A stretch of DNA of 64,000 bases from Mycolicibacterium flavescens (GCF_001722335.1 NZ_MIHA01000001.1:186001-250000), one strand, 5' to 3'; positions 52,490-62,014 are shown, numbered from the stretch's first letter. Numbers and translations are program-made. Notes: generated by a model not told the origin, from the sequence alone.

Positions 52490-53208
52490 CGGTCAACGCG
52501 AGCGGCGATCCGACAGATGTGCCCGCGGCCTTCGACGATGGCGCTTCGGCGTATGACACGCTGGTCAACGCGAATCCCGGGTACCACGACCACCTGAGGA
52601 TCTCCGCGCAACGCATGCGTCTGCCCGACCAGGGGCGCGGGCTGCGGTTGCTCGACGCAGGCTGCGGTACCGGCGCGTCGACCGCCGCGCTGCTGGCCGT
52701 CGCGCCGCACGCCGAGATCGTCGCGGTCGACGGGTCGGCGGGCATGCTGGCCGAGGCCGCGGCCAAGCAGTGGCCCGCGTCGGTCCGCTTCGTGCACAGC
52801 CGAATCGAAGACCTCGCCGACGCCGGGGTCGCCGGTCCGTTCGACGGGATCTTCGCCGCCTACCTGATCCGCAACCTGCCCGACCCCGACACCCAGCTGC
52901 GTACGTTCTGCTCGCTGCTGCGCCCGGGCGCGACGCTCGCGGTGCACGACTACTCGGTGCGCGATTCGAAGCTGGCCACCGCGGTGTGGAACGCGGTGTG
53001 CTTTGCGATCATCATCCCCAGCGGCAAGATCCGCAGCGGGGACGCGTCGCTGTACCGGTATCTGCGGCGCAGCGTGAACCGCTTCGACGGTGCCTCCGGT
53101 TTCCGGCAGCGCCTGCAGCGCACCGGGTTCACCGCGGTACGCAGCGACACCATGCCGGGTTGGCAGCGCAACATCGTGCACACCTTCCTGGCCGAGGCGC
53201 CCCGATGA
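52486..53208 (+). CDS. Class I SAM-dependent methyltransferase in the crt operon (CrtT-like)
   Basis: 240 residues of the UbiE/COQ5-like fold with SAM-binding LRLLDAGCGTGASTAALL, VAVDGSAGMLAEA and FAAYLIRNLPDPD. The GTG at 52486 overlaps the crtYd stop, with AGAAAGGA upstream. Streptomyces carotenoid clusters also contain a methyltransferase of unclear role (crtT). Here, too, the acceptor is unknown; the position within the operon argues for a carotenoid or related isoprenoid substrate. Confidence 0.85.
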   Translation: MTVNASGDPTDVPAAFDDGASAYDTLVNANPGYHDHLRISAQRMRLPDQGRGLRLLDAGCGTGASTAALLAVAPHAEIVAVDGSAGMLAEAAAKQWPASVRFVHSRIEDLADAGVAGPFDGIFAAYLIRNLPDPDTQLRTFCSLLRPGATLAVHDYSVRDSKLATAVWNAVCFAIIIPSGKIRSGDASLYRYLRRSVNRFDGASGFRQRLQRTGFTAVRSDTMPGWQRNIVHTFLAEAPR

Positions 53209-54722
53209 CCGACCGGCGCCGCGTCATGCACGCCGCGCCCCGTGGCGCACCGGACGCGACCTCGCTGCCCGAACAGCCCCGGGTGATTGTCGTCGGAGCC
53301 GGGATCGCCGGGCTGGCGGCGGCGACGGGTCTGGCCGAACGCGGCGTGCAGGTCGAGGTTCTCGAGCGCGAGGCCTACCTCGGTGGCCGCGTGGGCGGTT
53401 GGACCGAGGAACTCGACGACGGGACGCCGGTCGCGATGAACCGCGGTTTCCACGCGTTCTTCCGGCAGTACTACAACCTCCGGAACCTGTTGCGGCGCAT
53501 CGATCCCGCGCTGGGGATGCTCTCCCCGGTGCTGGACTATCCACTGGTCGACCGGCAGGGCAGGCGCGACACGTTCCGCGGCCTGCCGCAGAGCCCGCCG
53601 CTGAACGCGGTGGCGTTCGCGTTGCGCAGCCCGACCTTCCGGCTGCGGGATCTGGTGCGGCTCAACGCGCGCGCCGCCGCCCCGCTGGCGGCGGTGAGCG
53701 TGCCCGGGATCTACACCGAACTCGACGACGTCGACGCCGATACGTTCCTGCGCAGCATCAACTTCCCGCCGGCAGCGCGGCATCTGGCGTTCGAGGTGTT
53801 CTCGCGCAGCTTCTTCGCCGAGCCGACCGACTTGTCGGCGGCGGAACTCGCGACGATGTTCCACATCTACTTCCTCGGCTCGAGCGAGGGCCTGGTGTTC
53901 GACGTCGCGAACGCCAACTTCGACGCCGCGCTGTGGGATCCGCTGCGCACCCACCTGCAGTCGCTGGGCGTACAAGTGCACACCGGCGTCTCGGTGACCG
54001 AGGTGCGCGCGGGAACCCGGTTCGAGGTGCGGACCGACCGCGGTGACGACCTCACCGCCGACGGCGTGGTGCTGGCCACCGACGTGACCGGTCTGCAGCG
54101 GATCGTCGCCGCTTCACCGGATCTCGGCGACCACGCGTGGCGCTCCCGGGTCGGCGCGCTGCACACCGCCCCGCCGTTCGTCGTGCACCGGTTGTGGCTG
54201 GACCAACCCGTCGACCCCGACCGCGCCGCGTTTCTCGGCACGGGCGGGCGGCCTCCGCTGGACAATGTCAGCGTGCTGGACAGATACGAGCGCGAGGCGA
54301 TCGACTGGTCACGGCGCACCGGGGGTTCGGTCGTGGAGCTGCATTCCTACGCGGCGACCGATGACGTCGCCGACGTGACCAGCCGACTGCTGCCCCGCAT
54401 GCACGAGCTGTACCCGGAGACCAAGAACGCCAACATCGTCGGTGAGCGTGTGCTGTGCCGCCAGGACTGTCCGCGGTTCGGCCCCGGCGATTTCGCGGCG
54501 CGCCCCACGGTGTCCACTCCGACTCCGGGGCTGGCGCTGGCGGGCGACGGTATCCGCATCGACCTGCCGGTCGCGTTGATGGAGCGGGCCGCCACCACCG
54601 GATGGGCGGCGGCCAACCTGCTGCTGGGACGCCACGGGGTCGCCGGACACGACCTGTACACCGTGCCCACCCAGGGTCGCTTCGCACCACTGCGGCGACT
54701 GGCTGAAAGGCAACTCCGATGA
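53205..54722 (+). CDS. crtU: Beta-carotene desaturase/methylase CrtU (isorenieratene synthase type)
   Basis: 505-residue FAD enzyme expected to aromatise the beta-ionone rings with methyl shift, giving isorenieratene. FAD motif VIVVGAGIAGLAAATGLAERG near residue 27, GGRVGGWTEEL, then AMNRGFHAFFRQYYNLRNLLRRID, characteristic of CrtU-like desaturases. C-terminal GLALAGDGIRIDLPVALMERA. ATGA overlap with the methyltransferase gene. Confidence 0.88.
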   Translation: MTDRRRVMHAAPRGAPDATSLPEQPRVIVVGAGIAGLAAATGLAERGVQVEVLEREAYLGGRVGGWTEELDDGTPVAMNRGFHAFFRQYYNLRNLLRRIDPALGMLSPVLDYPLVDRQGRRDTFRGLPQSPPLNAVAFALRSPTFRLRDLVRLNARAAAPLAAVSVPGIYTELDDVDADTFLRSINFPPAARHLAFEVFSRSFFAEPTDLSAAELATMFHIYFLGSSEGLVFDVANANFDAALWDPLRTHLQSLGVQVHTGVSVTEVRAGTRFEVRTDRGDDLTADGVVLATDVTGLQRIVAASPDLGDHAWRSRVGALHTAPPFVVHRLWLDQPVDPDRAAFLGTGGRPPLDNVSVLDRYEREAIDWSRRTGGSVVELHSYAATDDVADVTSRLLPRMHELYPETKNANIVGERVLCRQDCPRFGPGDFAARPTVSTPTPGLALAGDGIRIDLPVALMERAATTGWAAANLLLGRHGVAGHDLYTVPTQGRFAPLRRLAERQLR

Positions 54723-55726
54723 AGGTGTTCTCCGAACTGAGAGCGCGGGTCGCGAAAACCTCACCGTTCGAGGTGCTTCCGCGCACACCCTGGTCCGGTC
54801 AGGTGCCGACCTACGCCGACGCCGAGCCGGCCGTGATCAACACCGCGCTGCGCCGCTGCCGGCGCAGGCCCAGTGGGAACTGGTACGCGTTCGCCGCCAG
54901 CGACCGGATCGGAGCCCGTCCGGTCAGCGCCACCGTCGGCGGCGTCGAACTGGTGGCCTGGCGTACCGCTGACGGCAGCCTCGCCGTCGGACCCGCGGCG
55001 TGCCCGCACCTGGGCGCGGATCTGTCCACCGGGTCGGTGGACTGTGGTGTGCTCATCTGCCCGTGGCACGGCCTGCGGTTCGACGGCGGCCGCACGTGGG
55101 GCTGGCGGCCGCTGCCCGCCCACGACGACGGTGTGCTCGCATGGGTGCGGCTGGACCGCGTCGGCGGCGAAACTCCCACGGACACACCGATACTGCCCAA
55201 ACGCCCGGACGGCGTCCAGATCTCGGCGGTGACCCGCCTTGACGGCACCTGCGAACCGGCCGACGTGATCGCCAACCGGCTCGACCCGTGGCACGGCGCA
55301 TGGTTCCACCCGTATTCGTTCGCGCGCCTCGAGGTGCTCTCGGCCCCGCCCGCTGACGACGAACTCGCCGAGGACGACGACCGTTTCCTCGTCGCGGTCA
55401 CGTTCCACATCGGCCGCCTCGGCGTCCCGGTGATCGCGGAGTTCACCGCGCCGGAACCGCGCACCATCGTGATGCGCATCGTCGACGGCGAGGGGGCGGG
55501 AAGCGTCGTCGAAACCCACGCCACCCCGCTGGGTCCCGGCGCCGACGGGCACCCGCGCACCGCGGTCATCGAAGCGGTCATCGCGCACTCGGACCGGCCG
55601 GGCTTCGTGCACGCGCTGCGCGGGGCGCCGTTGATCACCCCGCTGATGCGCAGCGCGGCCACCCGCCTGTGGCGCGACGACCTCGCCTACGCCGAACGGC
55701 TGTACCGCCTGCGCGCGCAGGCCTGA
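54719..55726 (+). CDS. Rieske [2Fe-2S] protein at the end of the crt operon (DUF5914-like)
   Basis: 335 residues. A Rieske centre is complete: Cys95/His97 in CPHLG and Cys114/His117 in CPWHG. A large C-terminal domain follows (NRLDPWHGAWFHPYSFARLEVL), which may supply a mononuclear iron site as in ring-hydroxylating oxygenases. It overlaps crtU by four bases. Likely tailoring role: hydroxylation or other oxidation of the carotenoid; not proven by sequence. Confidence 0.83.
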   Translation: MKVFSELRARVAKTSPFEVLPRTPWSGQVPTYADAEPAVINTALRRCRRRPSGNWYAFAASDRIGARPVSATVGGVELVAWRTADGSLAVGPAACPHLGADLSTGSVDCGVLICPWHGLRFDGGRTWGWRPLPAHDDGVLAWVRLDRVGGETPTDTPILPKRPDGVQISAVTRLDGTCEPADVIANRLDPWHGAWFHPYSFARLEVLSAPPADDELAEDDDRFLVAVTFHIGRLGVPVIAEFTAPEPRTIVMRIVDGEGAGSVVETHATPLGPGADGHPRTAVIEAVIAHSDRPGFVHALRGAPLITPLMRSAATRLWRDDLAYAERLYRLRAQA

Positions 55727-55763
55727 CCCGTTTCGCCCCGGGCGCCCCGGGTATCCGGCCCCA

Positions 55764-55973
55764 ATGAGCAAGGACATCAACAAGGGCGACAAGGTGCAGT
55801 GGAAGAGCCACGGCAGCACCGTGACCGGAACCGTCGAAGAGAAGATCACGTCGGACACCGAGGCCGCCGGGCGCACGGTGCGCGCCGATTCGGACAACCC
55901 GCAGTACCGGGTGCGCAGCGACAAGAGTGGTCGCGACGCCGTGCACAAGCCGGAATCGCTGAAGAAGAAGTAG
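55764..55973 (+). CDS. DUF2945 small basic protein
   Basis: 69 residues: KGDKVQWKSHGSTVTGTVEEKIT is typical of the DUF2945 (TUDOR-like) family, ending in a Lys-rich tail. Function unknown. Followed after seven bases by a DUF3140 gene. May be read through from the crt operon, which ends 37 bases before. Confidence 0.85.
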   Translation: MSKDINKGDKVQWKSHGSTVTGTVEEKITSDTEAAGRTVRADSDNPQYRVRSDKSGRDAVHKPESLKKK

Positions 55974-55980
55974 GCGCTCG

Positions 55981-56316
55981 ATGGCCACCGACGACCACGA
56001 CGCCACGTACGCCGAGTTCACCGACACCGTCAACATGACGGCCGGTGAGCTCGAGAAGTGGCTGGACACCGCCGAATCCAAAGACGTGGGTCAGAAGTCC
56101 GGTGACGGCGAGTCGACCGGGCACGCCAGCGGCAGGCGCATCGTCGAACTGCTTCGGAAGAAGAAGTCAGAACTCGACGACGACGATTTCGCGCACATGC
56201 GCAAGGTTGTCGGCTATGCCCACCGTCATCTGGCGCAGAAACCTCAGGGCGACATCACCGATTCGGCGTGGCGCTACTCGCTGATGAACTGGGGTCATGA
56301 CCCCAAGAAGAGTTAG
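55981..56316 (+). CDS. DUF3140 family protein
   Basis: 111 residues, highly charged, with FTDTVNMTAGELEKWLDTAESK, SGRRIVELLRKKKSEL and HMRKVVGYAHRHLAQ, ending YSLMNWGHDPKKS; matches the DUF3140 family, proposed DNA-binding but uncharacterised. Its last 62 bases overlap the 3' end of idi on the other strand. Confidence 0.85.
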   Translation: MATDDHDATYAEFTDTVNMTAGELEKWLDTAESKDVGQKSGDGESTGHASGRRIVELLRKKKSELDDDDFAHMRKVVGYAHRHLAQKPQGDITDSAWRYSLMNWGHDPKKS

Positions 56317-56854
56317 CACCGTCGAGCAGCGGGATCTGCTCCATGGCCCACGGGCTGATCGCCCACGGCAACCCGGCCGCTGAGCGCAGCTGCTCCCAGG
56401 ACACCCACATCCACTCCATGACCTCCGACGGGTCGGGCGCGAGTGGGCCGTCGCACCGTGCGACGAACACCGGGCAGATCTCGTTTTCGACCGTGCCGTC
56501 GGCCGCGACTGCCCGGTAACGGAAGTCGGGCAGCACGCACGTCGGCGCGCCGATCTTCACACCCAGTTCCTGTTGTGCGCGGCGACGGACCGCGTCGTCG
56601 ACCTGCTCCCCCGGCGCGGGATGTCCGCAGAACGAGTTCGACCACACCCCCGGCCAGGTCTTCTTGCCCAGCGCTCGGCGGGTCAGCAGCACCCGGCCGT
56701 CACGGTCGAACAGATAACAGGAAAATCCCAGGTGCAGCGGTGTGGCCTCGTGGTGCACCGTGGTTTTGGCGGCGCTGCCGATGGGCTGGCCATCCTCATC
56801 GAGGAGGATCACGGATTCGCCATCGGTGGCCACCGCGGCCTCAGTCGTCGTCAC
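56255..56854 (-). CDS. idi: Isopentenyl-diphosphate delta-isomerase (type I)
   Basis: Interconverts IPP and DMAPP, feeding CrtE. Nudix-fold enzyme, about 199 residues. Catalytic Cys motif WSNSFCGHPAPGE, then RRRAQQELGV, and Glu-containing DFRYRAVAADGTVENEICPVF. The GTG at 56854 has GAGG five bases upstream; a GTG at 56860 is possible. It lies 63 bases after the MerR-type regulator on the same strand and probably shares its transcript. Confidence 0.93.
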   Translation of the reverse strand: MTTTEAAVATDGESVILLDEDGQPIGSAAKTTVHHEATPLHLGFSCYLFDRDGRVLLTRRALGKKTWPGVWSNSFCGHPAPGEQVDDAVRRRAQQELGVKIGAPTCVLPDFRYRAVAADGTVENEICPVFVARCDGPLAPDPSEVMEWMWVSWEQLRSAAGLPWAISPWAMEQIPLLDGANSSWGHDPSSSASSATPNR

Positions 56855-56917
56855 AGACACCTCGTATACATACCCACAATCGCGATTCGCAATGATGCCA
56901 AAATCGCGCGTCCACCG

Positions 56918-57754
56918 TCACTCGGACACCTCCCAGCGGCGCAGCGCTTCGGCCAGGCTGCCGACGTGCACCCCCGGCGCGACATCCGGCACGTGCACCC
57001 AGCCGGGACCGGCGAGCACCACCTCGGCTTGCGCGCTCACCGCGCGCACGGTGTCCATGTCCGCGGTGTCGGCGCTGTGCGACCACAGCATCGCGGTGAC
57101 CGGCACCGTGATCCGGCCGATCGCATCGATCAGCGCCCACGCGGGCACGTCGGCGCCGAGCATCAGCGCACCGTGCCCGCGTTCGCCGAGCGCGGCGCGC
57201 AGCGCCTCCAACGCCAGCACATGCGTTTCGCCTGCGGCACAAGCCAATACGATCGATGTCGTGGTTCCGGACGGCGCCAGCGGCACCCGCTGCAGTGCGC
57301 GTGACACCGCCCACGACAACGCGTGCTCGACGTCGATGCAGCCACCTTCGTCCTGCTGCCTGGACACGATCGCGGCGAAGGCGGGCCGCACGACGAGCTC
57401 CCAGGTGTCGAGCACACCGAAGTGCCGCAGGTGCGATTCGAGCAGCCGCCCCAGCGTCGGCAGGTCCAGCTCGAACGCGGCGCTCAGCAGCGCCTCGACA
57501 TCACCGCGCGGCGGGGCGATCGACTCGGCCGCCATCTGGGCCGCGCTGCGCGGGCTGGCGCCGTCGCGGATCAGGGCGTGCATGCGCTGCACGACCGTGA
57601 CGTCGTTCTCGCTGTAGAGGCGGTGCCGGCCGGGAACGTGGTGCGACGGGCCGACCCCGTAGCGCTGGCTCCAGCTACGCAGTGTGGCGGTCGGCACACC
57701 GACGCGTTCGGCCACGACGCGGACCGTGTACATCGGCTGGTCAGCGTCGGACAT
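56918..57754 (-). CDS. MerR-family regulator with B12-binding-type domain (LitR/CarH-like)
   Basis: 278 residues. MerR winged helix (YTVRVVAERVGVPTATLRSW, residues 9-28; RHRLYSENDV), a four-helix region (about 85-155) and a Rossmann-type cobalamin-binding-like domain (165-278). CarH proteins bind adenosylcobalamin and repress carotenoid genes in the dark. Here the EH pair (143-144) and the axial-ligand-type His178 in GETH are kept. The Trp of the Wx9EH motif is replaced by Gln133, and the Gly after the His by Ala181. Likely represses crt, idi and itself. Confidence 0.85.
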   Translation of the reverse strand: MSDADQPMYTVRVVAERVGVPTATLRSWSQRYGVGPSHHVPGRHRLYSENDVTVVQRMHALIRDGASPRSAAQMAAESIAPPRGDVEALLSAAFELDLPTLGRLLESHLRHFGVLDTWELVVRPAFAAIVSRQQDEGGCIDVEHALSWAVSRALQRVPLAPSGTTTSIVLACAAGETHVLALEALRAALGERGHGALMLGADVPAWALIDAIGRITVPVTAMLWSHSADTADMDTVRAVSAQAEVVLAGPGWVHVPDVAPGVHVGSLAEALRRWEVSE

Positions 57755-57819
57755 CGGAGCTGCTCATGGCGGTATCGACGCGGAGAGAGTAGACCGCGGA
57801 CCCGGTCGGCAAACCCCGA

Positions 57820-57841
57820 TCAATGCATTATCGATGCGGAG
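57820..57841 (+). promoter_or_regulatory. Second tandem 11-bp element, candidate operator for regulator and divergent gene
   Basis: TCAATGCATTA (57820-57830) followed directly by TCGATGCGGAG (57831-57841). Aligned with the crtE-proximal pair, the TCrATGC cores match in both units with identical 11-base phasing. It sits in the 135-base gap between the regulator (minus) and an unknown gene (plus). Confidence 0.6.
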
Positions 57842-57889
57842 TTTCGTTATCAGGATAGACGGCCGGGCAGAAGCGGGTACCTGTCTGCC

Positions 57890-58321
57890 ATGACCGATCA
57901 GCAGAAGGACGAACAGCACAGCCGCCCCGAGGGGCTCGACGACGCGACGGTGGAGGCCGTCGGCGGTGTCTCGGAGGCGTTGGAATGGGTGGAACGCGCC
58001 CGCGGACACCTGTACTCGTTTCACCAGTTGATGGGTCGCGCCGACCTGCTGCTCGGCGAGGCGTGCGACAAGCTGCGCGCCGCGGGCCACGACAGCGTCG
58101 CCCAGCGACTTGAGGAAGAGGTCGTCGGCCGCAACGTGCTCTACGGCCGCTGGACGTTCCAGATCGTCGAGGATTTCGACGACAGCTACTGGTCGGTGTT
58201 CCGCGACCACGAGCGCCGGGTGCGCGACGAGCTGCAGCAGGGCCGTCGGCACGTGTTCGAGTCGGAGATGAAGGAGCGGCGTCGCACCCAGGGCCGACCC
58301 GGGCACGAACACCGCCCCTGA
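57890..58321 (+). CDS. Conserved-looking protein of unknown function
   Basis: 143 residues, soluble, Glu/Arg-rich and mostly helical (LDDATVEAVGGVSEALEWVERARGHLY, RADLLLGEACDKLRAAGHD, WTFQIVEDFDDSYWSVFRDHERRVRDEL). I do not recognise a domain. ATG at 57890. It is divergent from the MerR/B12-type regulator and shares the 11-bp repeat region, so it may be part of the same regulon. Convergent with ilvC. Confidence 0.75.
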   Translation: MTDQQKDEQHSRPEGLDDATVEAVGGVSEALEWVERARGHLYSFHQLMGRADLLLGEACDKLRAAGHDSVAQRLEEEVVGRNVLYGRWTFQIVEDFDDSYWSVFRDHERRVRDELQQGRRHVFESEMKERRRTQGRPGHEHRP

Positions 58322-58328
58322 AACTTGT

Positions 58329-58377
58329 GATTTCGGTGTCGTTGGTCGCGGTCAGCGCAACCAACGACACCGAAATC
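58329..58377. repeat. Perfect inverted repeat between convergent genes
   Basis: 18-bp arms GATTTCGGTGTCGTTGGT (58329-58346) and ACCAACGACACCGAAATC (58360-58377) around a 13-base loop, filling the gap between the unknown gene and ilvC. A likely bidirectional terminator without U-tract, or a dispersed palindromic element. Confidence 0.88.
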
Positions 58378-58387
58378 GCAGCTAGAT

Positions 58388-59410
<1,023 letters not shown>

Positions 59411-59450
59411 TTATCTCTCACCTGATTTGGGGATACTCGTTATTCGGGTA

Positions 59451-59957
59451 CTACTTGGTGGTGCCGATACCGCGCGGACCGCGGGACAGCGACACCACGC
59501 CGGACTGCACGATTTCGCGGATACCGTAAGGCTCCAGCACCCGCAGCAGCGCCTCGAGTTTCTCGGGCGTGCCGGTGGCCTCGATCGTCAACGACTCCGT
59601 GGACACGTCGACGACCTTGGCGCGGAACAGGTTCACCGCCTCGATGACCTGACCGCGGGTCGACGCGTCGGTGCGCACCTTGATCAGCGCCAGTTCGCGC
59701 GCGACCGAGTTGTCCTCTTCCTGCTCCACGATCTTGATCACGTTCACCAGCTTGTTGAGCTGCTTGGTGATCTGCTCCAGCGGTGCTTCCTCGACGCTGA
59801 CGACGATCGTCATGCGCGACATGTTCTTCTGTTCGGTCGCGCCGACAGCCAGGGACTGGATGTTGAACCCGCGCCGCGAGAACAGCGACGCCACCCGGGC
59901 CAGCACACCGGGTTTGTCCTCGACGAGCACCGACAGCGTGTGCGTACGCGCGCTCAT
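59451..59957 (-). CDS. ilvN: Acetolactate synthase small (regulatory) subunit
   Basis: 168 residues. The N-terminal ACT domain (HTLSVLVEDKPGVLARVASLFSRRGFNI) senses valine for feedback; the C-terminal domain (EAVNLFRAKVVDVS) activates the catalytic subunit. Its ATG overlaps the ilvB TGA by one base, ensuring equal expression. Confidence 0.97.
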   Translation of the reverse strand: MSARTHTLSVLVEDKPGVLARVASLFSRRGFNIQSLAVGATEQKNMSRMTIVVSVEEAPLEQITKQLNKLVNVIKIVEQEEDNSVARELALIKVRTDASTRGQVIEAVNLFRAKVVDVSTESLTIEATGTPEKLEALLRVLEPYGIREIVQSGVVSLSRGPRGIGTTK

Positions 59958-61816
59958 CAGGCATGCCCCTCTTCGTTGTCGAACAGCGGGCGGATGCCCC
60001 GTGCAGCCTGGATCTCGTCGTTGCCGGTGCCCGCGGCGACCATCGGCCAGACCTGCGCATCGGCGCCGACGATGAAGTCGATCACCACCGGGCGGTCGTT
60101 GATCTCACGTGCCTGGCGGATCACGTCCTCGACGTCTTCGGCACGCTCACAACGCAATCCGACGCAGCCCAGCGCCTCGGCCAGCTTCACGAAGTCGGGG
60201 ATGCGGCGCGAGTGCGTCGACAGATCGGTCTGGCTGTAGCGCTCCTCGTAGAACAGGGTCTGCCACTGCCGCACCATGCCCAGGTTGCCGTTGTTGATCA
60301 ACGCCACCTTGATCGGTGCGCCCTCGACCGCGCAGGTGGCCAGTTCCTGGTTGGTCATCTGGAAGCAGCCGTCACCGTCGATCGCCCACACCTCGGCCTC
60401 CGGGCGGCCGAACTTGGCGCCCATCGCCGCGGGCACCGCGAAGCCCATCGTGCCCAGCCCGCCGGAGTTCAGCCAGGTCTTGGGGTTCTCGTACTTCACG
60501 AACTGCGCGGCCCACATCTGGTGCTGGCCGACGCCGGCGACGTAGACCGCCTCCGGTCCGGCCATCTTGCCCAGCGTCTCGATGACGTACTCCGGGGACA
60601 GGCTGCCGTCGCTCTGCGGTCCGTAGCTCAGCGGGTAGGTGGCCTGCACCCCGCGCAGGTACTCCCACCAGTTGTCGATCGACAGCGAGGTGCCGTCGCG
60701 GCGGAGCGCCTCGATCAGCTCCCCGATCACCGCCTTGACGTCACCGACGATCGGCACGTCGGCGTGCCGGTTCTTGCCGATCTCGGCCGGGTCGATGTCG
60801 GCGTGGATCACCTTGGCGTCCGGGGCGAACGACTCCAGTTTGCCGGTCACCCGGTCGTCGAAGCGGGCGCCCAGCGTGATCAGCAGATCGCTGCGCTGTA
60901 GCGCGGCCACCGCGGCGACGGTGCCGTGCATACCGGGCATGCCGACGTTCTGCGGGTGGCTGTCGGGGAATGCGCCGCGCGCCATCAGCGTGGTGACCAC
61001 GGGGATACCGGTCAGCTCGGCCAGCTCCAGCAGTTCGGCGCTGGCCTCGCCGCGGATCACGCCGCCGCCGACGTAGAGCACCGGCTTGCGCGAGGCCGCG
61101 ATCAGCTTGGCCGCCTCGCGGATCTGGCGGTTGTGCGGTTTGGTGTTGGGCTTGTAGCCGGGCAGATCGATGCGCGGCGGCCAACTGAACGTGCACTGCG
61201 CCTGCAGCACGTCCTTGGGGATGTCGACCAGCACCGGGCCGGGGCGGCCGGTGGACGCGATGTGGAACGCCTCGGCGATCGCCTGCGCGATGTCGTCGCC
61301 GTTGCGCACCAGGAAGTTGTGCTTGGTGATCGGCATCGTGATCCCGGAGATGTCGGCCTCCTGGAATGCGTCGGTGCCGATCAGGCCGCGACCGACCTGA
61401 CCGGTGATCGCGACCACCGGGATGGAGTCCATGTGCGCGTCGGCCAGCGGCGTGACCAGGTTGGTCGCGCCGGGACCCGAGGTGGCCATCATCACGCCGA
61501 CCTTGCCGGTCGCGTGCGCGTAACCGCTGGCGGCGTGCCCGGCGCCCTGTTCGTGGCGGACCAGCACGTGGCGCAGCCGCTGCGAGTCGAACAGCGGGTC
61601 GTAGACCGGCAGCACGGCGCCGCCGGGGATGCCGAAGATCGTGTCGACGTCGAGTTCCTCCAGCGACCGGATCACCGCCTGCGCACCGGTCATCTGTTGC
61701 GGCGCAACATGTTTGGCGGGCGCGGCGGTGGTCTTCGGCGCCGGCTTGCCGGCATGCCCGTCGTCGGGCACGGTCGCGACCGCCTGCTCCAGCGGGCGTG
61801 TGGTGGGTGCGCTCAC
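59957..61816 (-). CDS. ilvB: Acetolactate synthase large (catalytic) subunit
   Basis: ThDP-dependent enzyme of 619 residues. An Ala/Pro-rich N-terminal extension of about 40 residues is followed by [21 protein letters not shown] motif (ThDP Glu in RHEQGA), FAD/regulatory middle domain, and the ThDP/Mg motif [18 protein letters not shown]. The GTG start at 61816 has AGGAGA nine bases upstream. Expression is probably attenuated by the leader described just upstream. Confidence 0.98.
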   Translation of the reverse strand: MSAPTTRPLEQAVATVPDDGHAGKPAPKTTAAPAKHVAPQQMTGAQAVIRSLEELDVDTIFGIPGGAVLPVYDPLFDSQRLRHVLVRHEQGAGHAASGYAHATGKVGVMMATSGPGATNLVTPLADAHMDSIPVVAITGQVGRGLIGTDAFQEADISGITMPITKHNFLVRNGDDIAQAIAEAFHIASTGRPGPVLVDIPKDVLQAQCTFSWPPRIDLPGYKPNTKPHNRQIREAAKLIAASRKPVLYVGGGVIRGEASAELLELAELTGIPVVTTLMARGAFPDSHPQNVGMPGMHGTVAAVAALQRSDLLITLGARFDDRVTGKLESFAPDAKVIHADIDPAEIGKNRHADVPIVGDVKAVIGELIEALRRDGTSLSIDNWWEYLRGVQATYPLSYGPQSDGSLSPEYVIETLGKMAGPEAVYVAGVGQHQMWAAQFVKYENPKTWLNSGGLGTMGFAVPAAMGAKFGRPEAEVWAIDGDGCFQMTNQELATCAVEGAPIKVALINNGNLGMVRQWQTLFYEERYSQTDLSTHSRRIPDFVKLAEALGCVGLRCERAEDVEDVIRQAREINDRPVVIDFIVGADAQVWPMVAAGTGNDEIQAARGIRPLFDNEEGHA

Positions 61817-61882
61817 GGTGTTCGTTCTCCTAAATCCTGTTTCGGATCCGTGTCTAGGGTCTCAAATCGGTGGTCGGGCAAG

Positions 61883-61917
61883 AAAAAACCCCCGTCAGCT
61901 GGGCCGCTGTACGAGGG
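61883..61917 (-). terminator. ilvB attenuator (factor-independent terminator)
   Basis: On the minus strand CCCTCGT-A-CAGC, a six-base loop and GCTG-ACGGGGG form a stem of 11 pairs (one U-G), followed directly by six T. It lies between the leader peptide and ilvB, 66 bases before the ilvB start. Confidence 0.85.
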
Positions 61918-61937
61918 TCGCGCGTCGATGCTGGTGG

Positions 61938-62006
61938 CTATGCCCGAGTCTGGGCCAGCGCATCAACGCGCTTCCCAATTACTACGAGCGTGCCCAGGGT
62001 CTGCAT
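61938..62006 (-). CDS. ilvB leader peptide (branched-chain amino acid attenuator)
   Basis: 22-codon reading frame beginning MQTLGTLVVIGKRV and ending before a TAG at 61938-61940. It includes Leu, Leu, Val, Val, Ile, Val and Leu codons, with an uninterrupted Leu-Val-Val-Ile run. Its stop lies 21 bases before the attenuator stem. A promoter directly upstream would start the transcript at or within about two bases of the ATG. Ribosome stalling at scarce Leu/Val/Ile should favour an antiterminator and ilvBNC expression. Confidence 0.75.
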   Translation of the reverse strand: MQTLGTLVVIGKRVDALAQTRA

Positions 62007-62014
62007 AACCGTCG

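Noticed and set aside
56855..56917. A third 11-bp repeat operator between the regulator and idi
   Set aside because: The gap shows TCGC-type words and GTATAC but no tandem match to TCrATGC with 11-base phasing; idi is more likely on the regulator transcript.
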